Part shown: piece by piece, positions 57,894 to 64,000 of the stretch
How positions within the stretch are numbered: position 1 is the first letter of the stretch
Layout of the letters: each line of letters starts with the position of its first letter
Assembly: GCA_902765485.1 (NCBI GenBank)
Contig: CACWZZ010000004.1
Span: 32,461-96,460 of the forward strand
Length of the DNA: 64,000 bases
Source of the DNA: an uncultured Bacteroidales bacterium
GTDB lineage: Bacteria > Bacteroidota > Bacteroidia > Bacteroidales > Paludibacteraceae
Direction of reading: 5' to 3'
The notes under the pieces: generated by a model
Seen by the model: only the letters and a program-made list of their open reading frames with translations
Told to the model about the DNA's origin: nothing
Databases searched by the model: none
Position numbers and translations under genes: made by a program

Positions 57894-58734
57894 CGCTCGG
57901 TCCCATCTCTACCGTCATATAGGACTGACCTTGCTCTTTATCTTTCGTCGCATCCAGCACCAGATAGTTTACCCCCTTGAAAAGCACCGACTGGCGCGCG
58001 TGCTGGTGTCCGCACCAGACGAACTCTACGCCGTATTGGGAGAAGAGCGAAGCTAATTCGTAGGTCTCTTCGATCCCCCAGTTGGAGGTGTGTCCCTGCG
58101 AACCGTCTAATTTCCAGAAATGCGTGTGGGTGAAGACGATAATACGGCGGTAGCCGGCATTGGCTTTTTTCGCCAAGAGGTCTCGCAACCACTGCATCTG
58201 CTTTGTTCCTAAGGTTCCATCCGCGCTGTCCAGACAGATGAAAAGCTCCAGTTTCTTTCCTCCGTTGTTGGTGTCAAACCAATACGTGCCGGTATTATAA
58301 TAGGAGCGGTAAATAGACCATTGTTTGAAATACAGGTCATGGTTGCCCGGCGCGATATAGAGCGGTCCGTTTGCCAGCGAGAGAATACTGTCGGCACAAG
58401 GATAATTCTTCTGCGCATCAATCAGGTCTCCCAGATGCAATGCAATCTTCGGAGCCGCAGCACTATTGTACTGGTCGATGAAATAATCCAGATTCCGGTG
58501 CGCCTTGCGCGTGACATGACTGTCCGAACAAACATAGATCGTATATTCGTCCGATCCCATGTCTTCGTGCATCTCTCCTATTTCGTCATTATAAGCGATG
58601 GACTGCTCAAAACGAGTGTTCACCACTTCGCCGTTGGGCGAGAACATACCCGCCATGTCGAGCGTAGCGTCTTCATTCTTGCATGCCATTAAAACACATG
58701 CCGCGATGCCTATATAGAGTAATTGTTTTTTCAT
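57856..58734 (-). CDS. Metallophosphoesterase lipoprotein
   Basis: The 292-residue calcineurin-like phosphoesterase has lipobox CVLMAC. Metal-binding motifs are VCSDSH, LGDLIDA, PGNHDLY, THTHFW and WCGHQHARQ, all intact. It probably hydrolyses a periplasmic or surface phosphoester. Its last 38 nt overlap the 3' end of the PLPBP-HAD gene. Confidence 0.92.
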   Translation of the reverse strand: MKKQLLYIGIAACVLMACKNEDATLDMAGMFSPNGEVVNTRFEQSIAYNDEIGEMHEDMGSDEYTIYVCSDSHVTRKAHRNLDYFIDQYNSAAAPKIALHLGDLIDAQKNYPCADSILSLANGPLYIAPGNHDLYFKQWSIYRSYYNTGTYWFDTNNGGKKLELFICLDSADGTLGTKQMQWLRDLLAKKANAGYRRIIVFTHTHFWKLDGSQGHTSNWGIEETYELASLFSQYGVEFVWCGHQHARQSVLFKGVNYLVLDATKDKEQGQSYMTVEMGPSAIYHYHSYPKAK

Positions 58735-58755
58735 CTTTTATCCTCCTTTTTCGTA

Positions 58756-59469
58756 CTAAAACCTATATGTGAATCCTGTGCGGAAGGTAGCTCCGTAGAA
58801 CTCTGCGTTCAGATGGAACATACCTGTGGGTTTGCATTGCGCGCCGAAATTGAGCCGCCAGTGCTCATTGACGTCGTACCATGCGCCGACGTGGAACAGC
58901 AACTGCCACATTCGCTCCATCTGGTAGTCGTCCACATTGGAGATCATAAAGGACAAGTTCCAGTTATTATTCTGCGGACGGCAGAAGACCTCCACGCGGT
59001 AGAGCATATTAAAGGGCTCGACCATATAACTGTCGTTCGAATGCCAGTCGCGGTTCCAGTCATTCAGCACACGGCCGAAGACGCCCAGCGTGACGGAGAC
59101 ATAGTCCATCCGGTAGCCGACTCCCAGAGCCGCAGTTATATCGCTCATCCGGTTTCGGGCGATCGCGCGGTAATAAATATCCGTCTCAATGAACATCTCT
59201 CCTACCGGCAGTTCGAATTTGGGTCGGAACTGCAACACGCCGGAATAGACATTCGCCGTAGAGAGTTGCACCTTCGCCTCCATCTCGAAATGGGGATTGA
59301 ACGGCAGTAACGCCTGCATGTCTAAATTGCCGTGGTGTCCCCAGACGGTATTATAACTATACTCGCCCATAGCGGTCAGGCTGTAGCGTCTGTCGCCGAA
59401 ACCCGGCTGGTTAGCGCCCCAAGCCAGCAAGGGGCACATAATGAACAATAGAACAATAATTTTCTTCAT
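58756..59469 (-). CDS. Outer membrane beta-barrel-like protein, unknown
   Basis: The 237-residue protein has signal peptide MKKIIVLLFIMCPLLAWG and an alternating aromatic beta-strand pattern ending in FTYRF, typical of outer membrane barrels. The family is not recognised. It precedes the metallophosphoesterase gene by about 21 nt on the same strand. Confidence 0.65.
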   Translation of the reverse strand: MKKIIVLLFIMCPLLAWGANQPGFGDRRYSLTAMGEYSYNTVWGHHGNLDMQALLPFNPHFEMEAKVQLSTANVYSGVLQFRPKFELPVGEMFIETDIYYRAIARNRMSDITAALGVGYRMDYVSVTLGVFGRVLNDWNRDWHSNDSYMVEPFNMLYRVEVFCRPQNNNWNLSFMISNVDDYQMERMWQLLFHVGAWYDVNEHWRLNFGAQCKPTGMFHLNAEFYGATFRTGFTYRF

Positions 59470-59489
59470 TCCTATTTTAACTATTAAAT

Positions 59490-59547
59490 CCCTTCTCCCT
59501 TCCCCCTCCTTCCCCCTCCCTACGGGGGAGGGTCGGGGTGGGGCTAC
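59490..59547. repeat. GC-rich hairpin element, second copy
   Basis: Reads CCTCCTTCCCCCTCCCTACG…GGGGGAGGGTCGGGGTGGGG. In reverse complement it matches the element at 6669-6697. It lies just after the mutS2 stop codon and probably folds into a terminator-like hairpin. Confidence 0.65.
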
Positions 59548-61880
59548 AACTTTACTACGGTCAGTCCTGCTCCGCCGTGGTTCACATCTCCGTCGTCGAA
59601 CTCAATAGGCACTTGTCCCCGTTTGCGACGCCGGCGGTTCAGGTCGCCCAGGTAATCGCGTGTGAGCTGTTTGAGCGCACCTGTTCCGGTACCATGAAGG
59701 ATGGTCACTTCTCCTGCTCCCACCATCAGCGCATCGTCCATATAGGCGATCAAGGCTTCGGTCGCTTCGTCCACCCGCATTCCGCGCAAGTCCAGCGTGC
59801 GCTCGAACTTCACCTTGCGGGCATGCGCAATTGAGACGCTGGACGAAGCAGCGGGAGTAGCGCTTGCCTCGGGCATTTCGCCTTTCAGCACACGCAGGTC
59901 ACGCAGGTCTCGCAGCACTTTGGGCGTCTTGGTTGCCGGAGCTGCCGGTTCACCTTTGGGGGCCTTCGGGCTCTTCGTCTTGGGAGCCGCCACTTGCGTC
60001 TTCATCTTCTCCACCCTCGCGCGAGCCGCCTTGGTCTTCTCTTTCTCCGCCTTGGCTTCTTTGATCTCGCGGATCGTCCGCTCTATGGTCGCATTGGATT
60101 GCTGTAACAAGGCTTCGGCTTGTTGCCGCGCTTCCTCCAAGATCTCTTTCTTCTGCTGCTTGACGCCCGCCAGCCGCTCTTCGTATTCCGCTATCTTCGC
60201 TTCCAACTCTTTCTCGCGCTGGCGAATCTGCTGCCGCTTGCGCTCCCAATAACGCTTGTCGCGCGCTATGTCCTGCAACTGGCGGTCGTAATCGATGTGC
60301 TCTTCGCCCACCAAGTCTGTTGCGTATTGGATAATATCCTCGCCTAATCCGGTCTGCCGTGCAATCTCGATAGCAAAACTGCTACCGGCTTGTCCGATGG
60401 ATAGTTGGAAGAGCGGACGCATGGCTCCGCGGTCGTATAACATCGCGCCGTTCACCACACCCGGGGTCTCTTCGGCGAAATGCTTGAGGTTGGTGTAGTG
60501 GGTGGTGATCACTCCGAAGACATGGCGGCTGACCAACTCGCGCAAGATAGCTTCCGCTATCGCGCCGCCGATCAGCGGCTCGGTGCCGGTTCCCATCTCG
60601 TCTATCAGCAACAGAGTGCGGTCGTCGGCGTTGCGCAGGAAATGCTTCATGTTTCGCAAATGCGACGAATAGGTGGACAGCTCGTCCTGGATTGATTGCT
60701 CGTCGCCGATGTCTATCATCAGCCGGTCAAAGACCCCTGCCCTGCTCTGCTCCGCCACCGGCACCAAGAGACCGCATTGCAGCATATATTGCAGCAAAGC
60801 GACGGTCTTGAGGCAGACCGATTTACCGCCGGCGTTCGGTCCGCTGATGACCAGCACATGGTTCTCGCTTGCCTGCAAACGGATCGAGAGCGGCACAACG
60901 GTCTTGCCTTGCGGCGTATAATGGAGCCACAGCACAGGATGGCGCGCTTCCGACCAATCCAGCAGCGGTTCGTTCAACACCTCCGGACGGATGGCTTTCA
61001 GGCTCTCCGCCAGCGAAGCTTTGGCATTTAGGAAATCGACCTCCGCCAACATCTGCTGGGAAGCCAGAATGAGATGGGTATTGGGTCGCAACTCATCGGT
61101 CACGGCTTGCAGTATGCGAATCCGTTCGCGCCGCTCCGCACTCTCCAATTCGCGGATATGATTGTTGGCGTCCACCACTTGTTGCGGCTCTATATAGACC
61201 GTTTTGCCGGTAGCCGATTCGTCGTGCACAATACCGCCGATCTTGCGTTTGTAGCCCGGCGAGACAGGGATCACCAGTCGCCCCTCGCGGATCGTCGGAG
61301 CCGCGTCGGCTTCCACGAACCCGTCCGCTTTGGCTTGCCGCAGGATGGACTGCAATGTTCGTCCCACGGACCCTTGCAGGTTGGTGATCTCGCGCCGGAT
61401 ACGTGCCAGCTCGGGCGAAGCGCTGTCCGCCAACCGACCATAGCGGTCCAAGACGCGGTTGATCGTCTTCACCAGCGAGCCCAGGATTCCCTGCGCTTCG
61501 CTAGTGCCTAATGATCTCAAGAGCGAATAGCGCTGCTCGTCCAGCGAAGCAAAGAAAGTCTCCAGTTCGGCTGCGTACGAGACCGAATGGCGCAGGGCGT
61601 CCAGTTCGGCTTCGTCGAGGAAGAGTCCCTCGATTCGGATTCGGGCTATGCCCTCGCGCACATCGTGGATCTCTCCGCGCGGGAAAGTCAACATCGGGTC
61701 TGCGTGCGCCGCACGCATCTGGTCGGTCAGCAATAAAAGACGGCTTACCGTCTCGTACTCCGTCTCCATCTGCATCGCCTCCACGCGCTCGCGTCCCAGC
61801 GGCGAACTGCATCGCTGCATCAACTCCGCGCGGATGACCGTAAAATCTATTTTCTGCTCTATGTTATTCGGATAAATCAT
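59544..61880 (-). CDS. mutS2: Endonuclease MutS2
   Basis: The 778-residue MutS-family ATPase removes recombination intermediates or stalled ribosomes depending on species. It has a lever/clamp domain, Walker A GPNAGGKS, Walker B LLIDEMGTGTEP, a coiled-coil hinge (~510-590) and a C-terminal Smr nuclease domain (LDLRGMRVDEATEALIAYMD…HGTGTGALK). A low-complexity Lys/Pro/Ala linker (~640-690) precedes the Smr. Start 61880 is chosen because it overlaps the DUF721 stop as ATGA; an ATG 15 nt upstream is possible. Confidence 0.95.
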   Translation of the reverse strand: MIYPNNIEQKIDFTVIRAELMQRCSSPLGRERVEAMQMETEYETVSRLLLLTDQMRAAHADPMLTFPRGEIHDVREGIARIRIEGLFLDEAELDALRHSVSYAAELETFFASLDEQRYSLLRSLGTSEAQGILGSLVKTINRVLDRYGRLADSASPELARIRREITNLQGSVGRTLQSILRQAKADGFVEADAAPTIREGRLVIPVSPGYKRKIGGIVHDESATGKTVYIEPQQVVDANNHIRELESAERRERIRILQAVTDELRPNTHLILASQQMLAEVDFLNAKASLAESLKAIRPEVLNEPLLDWSEARHPVLWLHYTPQGKTVVPLSIRLQASENHVLVISGPNAGGKSVCLKTVALLQYMLQCGLLVPVAEQSRAGVFDRLMIDIGDEQSIQDELSTYSSHLRNMKHFLRNADDRTLLLIDEMGTGTEPLIGGAIAEAILRELVSRHVFGVITTHYTNLKHFAEETPGVVNGAMLYDRGAMRPLFQLSIGQAGSSFAIEIARQTGLGEDIIQYATDLVGEEHIDYDRQLQDIARDKRYWERKRQQIRQREKELEAKIAEYEERLAGVKQQKKEILEEARQQAEALLQQSNATIERTIREIKEAKAEKEKTKAARARVEKMKTQVAAPKTKSPKAPKGEPAAPATKTPKVLRDLRDLRVLKGEMPEASATPAASSSVSIAHARKVKFERTLDLRGMRVDEATEALIAYMDDALMVGAGEVTILHGTGTGALKQLTRDYLGDLNRRRRKRGQVPIEFDDGDVNHGGAGLTVVKL

Positions 61881-62170
61881 CCCAAAATTCTGCAATCTTT
61901 TATTACCTCCGCTCCGACGGCTTCGTTCAGCTTGCGAACCAGTTCGAACCGGTTCTCAAACAGCTGCGTCTTGAGTGCCGCCGAGTTGACGCGCACGATC
62001 AGCATACCGTCTTTGACCTCTACGGAGCGGGTCAGTTTGGTTACTATATCCCCCATCACTTGGGGCCACACCTCCTCCACCTGCACTTCCAGCACAGATT
62101 GCTCCAGTCCGCTCTCGCGCAAATAAGCCACCAGCGCGTCCGTCAACGATGAAGAACTTTCACTTTTCAC
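61877..62170 (-). CDS. DUF721 (DciA-like) protein
   Basis: The 97-residue protein starts at GTG 62170. It fits DUF721/DciA-like proteins (LTDALVAYLRESGLEQSVLEVQVEEVWPQVMGDIV…LIVRVNSAALKTQLFENR), which in some bacteria load the replicative helicase. The GTG start lies in a GTGAAA repeat, and the gene overlaps both neighbours. Confidence 0.85.
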   Translation of the reverse strand: MKSESSSSLTDALVAYLRESGLEQSVLEVQVEEVWPQVMGDIVTKLTRSVEVKDGMLIVRVNSAALKTQLFENRFELVRKLNEAVGAEVIKDCRILG

Positions 62171-62179
62171 CTTTCACCT
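62158..62179. repeat. GGTGAAA heptamers at the glucosaminidase/DUF721 junction
   Basis: Minus-strand units GGTGAAA-GGTGAAA-AGTGAAA provide both the TGA stop of the glucosaminidase gene and the GTG start of the DUF721 gene. Confidence 0.8.
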
Positions 62180-63209
62180 TATTCAGGTAGATCTGCTGGC
62201 GTGTACGAAAGACGCGCAGCTCCGGCGCAAAGCCGTTCAGTTTCTGCACTTGCGCCATCTGGATTCCCTCGCGCTGGCAAATCATCCAAAGGCTCTCTCC
62301 CGGGTGGACCCACATGATACTTTTCTCTTGGGGTACCCGTTTCTTCTTGGCGCTCATAAAAACGCGGTCACCGACCGCCAACTCTCGCCCCAGCGCGTCG
62401 TTCCATTCGCGCAAGGCGCGTTCGCGCACGTTCAGGCGAAAAGCAATGTTCGCGTACGTGTCGCCTTCGCGCGCGGTCACGTACGACACGCCGTTGCATT
62501 TATGGGAAGGGTGCTGGAGCAGAAACAGTTTCTTCTCGTTCCGTGCGCTAAGCGGCTCCTCGTACGGCGGCTCCGGGTCATGCGTGATAATAGCGATCGG
62601 AGCTGTGCCATGGATGACCGTGGCTTTCGTCTTTCCACTTTCGCCTTTGTGCGGCTCCGTCGCGGGCTTTCTATCATCTGCTTTTTCCGGCTCTGCCGCG
62701 GTCTTTTGCCCTTCCAGATCGTAGAGTTGGTAATCCTCGATCAGCTTGATCAGCTTCGGGGCGTAGTTCTTGTCCGTAGCATAGCCGCAGGCTTTGAGGC
62801 GGTGTGCCCAGCCTTCGTAGTCCTCTATTGCTATCTCGAAGCAGGTAGCGTACCGCGGACGTTGCAGGAACAGCGCGTGGTCTTTGAAACTCTCCGCCGC
62901 GTCACCGTACTGACGGAAACACTCGCCTTTGCTGTCGTCGTCATGGTAATACACCCCTCCGAGCCATTCGTTGGTGCATTTGATGCCGAAATGGTTATTG
63001 GCGTTCACCGCCAGTTCGCTACTACCCGCAGAGGACTCCAGCAGGGCTTGCGCCATGATGATTGAAGCCGGAATGCCGTACTCCGCTTGGTTCTGGAGCG
63101 CAGTAGCTTTCCATTGCTCGATATACGCCAAATAAGCCGGGTTCAGTTTCTGTGCCGCCATGCTCAAAGAGAGCAGGATTGCAGTCAAAATAAGTGTTGC
63201 TTTCTTCAT
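62160..63209 (-). CDS. Exported glucosaminidase with LysM-like domains
   Basis: The 349-residue enzyme has signal peptide MKKATLILTAILLSLSMAAQ, a FlgJ/Mannosyl-glycoprotein-glucosaminidase-type domain (~20-165; catalytic Glu in AQALLESSAGSS, NNHFGIKC) and two LysM-type modules in the C-terminal part (SYVTAREGDTYANIAFRLNV, SIMWVHPGESLWMICQREGI). It cuts peptidoglycan glycan strands. It has its own promoter at 63238-63268. Confidence 0.93.
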   Translation of the reverse strand: MKKATLILTAILLSLSMAAQKLNPAYLAYIEQWKATALQNQAEYGIPASIIMAQALLESSAGSSELAVNANNHFGIKCTNEWLGGVYYHDDDSKGECFRQYGDAAESFKDHALFLQRPRYATCFEIAIEDYEGWAHRLKACGYATDKNYAPKLIKLIEDYQLYDLEGQKTAAEPEKADDRKPATEPHKGESGKTKATVIHGTAPIAIITHDPEPPYEEPLSARNEKKLFLLQHPSHKCNGVSYVTAREGDTYANIAFRLNVRERALREWNDALGRELAVGDRVFMSAKKKRVPQEKSIMWVHPGESLWMICQREGIQMAQVQKLNGFAPELRVFRTRQQIYLNKVKGEK

Positions 63210-63237
63210 CGTTTTTATCTATAAACCTTTGCGCCTG

Positions 63238-63268
63238 CAAAGGTACTGCTTTTTTTTGAGATATGCAA
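63238..63268 (-). promoter_or_regulatory. Promoter of the glucosaminidase-DUF721-mutS2 operon
   Basis: TACCTTTG (63245-63238) and TTGCAT starting at 63268, with spacer AAAAAAGCAG. Confidence 0.88.
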
Positions 63269-63307
63269 AAAAAATCGCCCCGAAGGACGATTTTTCCAAT
63301 TTTGCGA

Positions 63308-63646
63308 TTAGCCGTTGTGGGCGGCATCGTACTCCTGACCGCAGATGAGCCAGAGGTACTCACGCATGGTCTTGGCACCGCCTGCGGTGTCTTTCTGCGC
63401 AAGGAAGGCTTGCTGGTCGGCAACGATCTTGGTCAGATCGGCGCGGCGTGCGGTGACCATCGCTGCCACTCCGGCGAAACGCTCACGCGCTTTCAGCTCC
63501 TTGGTGGACGGCTGGGTGCTGCGCTCGCCGTGGACGGACGTGTACTTCAGTCCGGTGGCTTTCATGTAATTGTAAATCGTGCGAAATTTCTTCGCAATCT
63601 TGCCCGAGATGTGGTCAATCGGGTCCAAAAATACTACTTTTCCCAT
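63308..63646 (-). CDS. Small basic hypothetical protein, 112 residues
   Basis: The protein (MGKVVFLDPIDHISGKIAKKFRTIYNYMKATG…) is basic and helical without a signal peptide. Its start resembles the 166-residue protein at 11323-11823. Start 63646 was chosen as the ATG giving this conserved-looking N-terminus. The family is not recognised. It lies downstream of the small lipoprotein-type gene on the same strand. Confidence 0.65.
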   Translation of the reverse strand: MGKVVFLDPIDHISGKIAKKFRTIYNYMKATGLKYTSVHGERSTQPSTKELKARERFAGVAAMVTARRADLTKIVADQQAFLAQKDTAGGAKTMREYLWLICGQEYDAAHNG

Positions 63647-63702
63647 AGTTAAAATTTTGTTTAATTTGTGTAATTTGTGAACTAATAATTTTCTTTCAAA
63701 GA

Positions 63703-63903
63703 TCAGAGCTTCTTGGAGGCATCGTAGGTCTCGACCGTTTTGCTTTGGATGACGACAGACGTGTCGCCTTTCTGCCATGCCTCGCTTCGGGTCGTGATCG
63801 TCCGCGTCACGTTGCAGGAACTCAGTCCCAGCGAAGCCGCAAGTGCCGTCAGTGCCGCTATCAGAACCGAAACGATTACTTTAAGGATTTGCCTTTTCGT
63901 TAT
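63703..63903 (-). CDS. Small lipoprotein with apparent ATA start codon
   Basis: A 66-residue product TKRQILKVIVSVLIAALTALAA…LGLSSC…VTRTITTRSEAWQKGDTSVVIQSKT resembles short Bacteroidales lipoproteins. It has a signal helix and lipobox (LSSC). The frame begins at ATA 63903, three bases after the upstream TAA, with GGAGGAT before it. No ATG, GTG or TTG fits in frame. Either ATA is used, or a point change (or sequence error) has altered ATG. Confidence 0.6.
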   Translation of the reverse strand: MTKRQILKVIVSVLIAALTALAASLGLSSCNVTRTITTRSEAWQKGDTSVVIQSKTVETYDASKKL

Positions 63904-63906
63904 AAC

Positions 63907-64000
63907 TTATCCTCCGAACTCCGGTTTTACGTACTTCTGCGCAACGGTGTACGCAAAGAGAGAGGTGTATTTCTTCTGCGCCTTAAAGGCGGTTTCCAGC
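63907..64000 (-). CDS. Partial CDS, C-terminus only
   Basis: The last 30 residues (LETAFKAQKKYTSLFAYTVAQKYVKPEFGG) of a protein that begins beyond the right edge. No family can be named. It is followed after 3 nt by the small lipoprotein frame, so probably in one operon. Confidence 0.6.
   Translation of the reverse strand, partial: LETAFKAQKKYTSLFAYTVAQKYVKPEFGG

Overview
The window is Bacteroidales chromosome, probably from an uncultivated gut-type lineage. The order-level call rests on three things. Promoters are of the Bacteroidetes type (TTGCAT, a 17-nt spacer, then TAnnTTTG), at least 18 of them. Type IX secretion genes (porU, porV) are present. Families typical of the phylum also occur: long NusB, DUF3276/PUR, DUF4494, glycine-lipid acyltransferases, a Lnb-like DUF4105 protein and a BamD-RpoZ-CoaBC operon. 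The finer lineage is inference.

Layout. 0-2.2 kb: 3' part of an LTA-synthase-like envelope transferase behind a hairpin-rich leader. 2.2-28 kb: GC-richer housekeeping DNA with an SDR and an S9 peptidase, an intact RelE/ParE-type toxin-antitoxin pair, an acyl-ACP thioesterase, a stand-alone ribonucleotide-reductase C-terminal-like domain, RNase G, a COX24-like ribosomal mini-protein, HU, MutY, an antitoxin with a deleted PIN toxin, an M20 peptidase, LptD-SlyD-Der, the FAH-PorU-PorV-IspF cluster and the DUF349-FtsE-AroK-SufE operon. 28-40.4 kb: a clearly AT-richer accessory island with a WYL regulator, a DUF1016 nuclease, an MNT nucleotidyltransferase with a deleted HEPN partner, a caspase / ECF sigma / membrane anti-sigma-like / TPR-CHAT protease cluster, a PIF1-like helicase and two small membrane proteins. 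40.4-64 kb: core DNA again, with tandem outer-membrane proteins, ApbE, BamD-RpoZ-CoaBC, NusB, YajC-YbbR, a DegT aminotransferase, RpoN, lipid and lipoprotein acyltransferases (GlsA/GlsB-like, Lnb-like), a PLPBP-HAD fusion, MutS2, a glucosaminidase and small lipoprotein-type genes.

Two signals stand out. First, the exported caspase, ECF sigma, single-pass anti-sigma-like protein and exported TPR-CHAT protease form one compact locus. It resembles, without any CRISPR component, the known logic in which a TPR-CHAT protease destroys an inhibitor of an ECF sigma factor. Second, the window is peppered with several unrelated families of heptanucleotide-based tandem repeats. They lie between genes, read in frame through at least seven coding sequences including LptD and MutY, and often supply the start or stop codon of the adjacent gene. 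Two toxin genes (PIN and HEPN) have had their cores deleted while their antitoxins remain intact.

No rRNA, tRNA, CRISPR array or insertion sequence was recognised.
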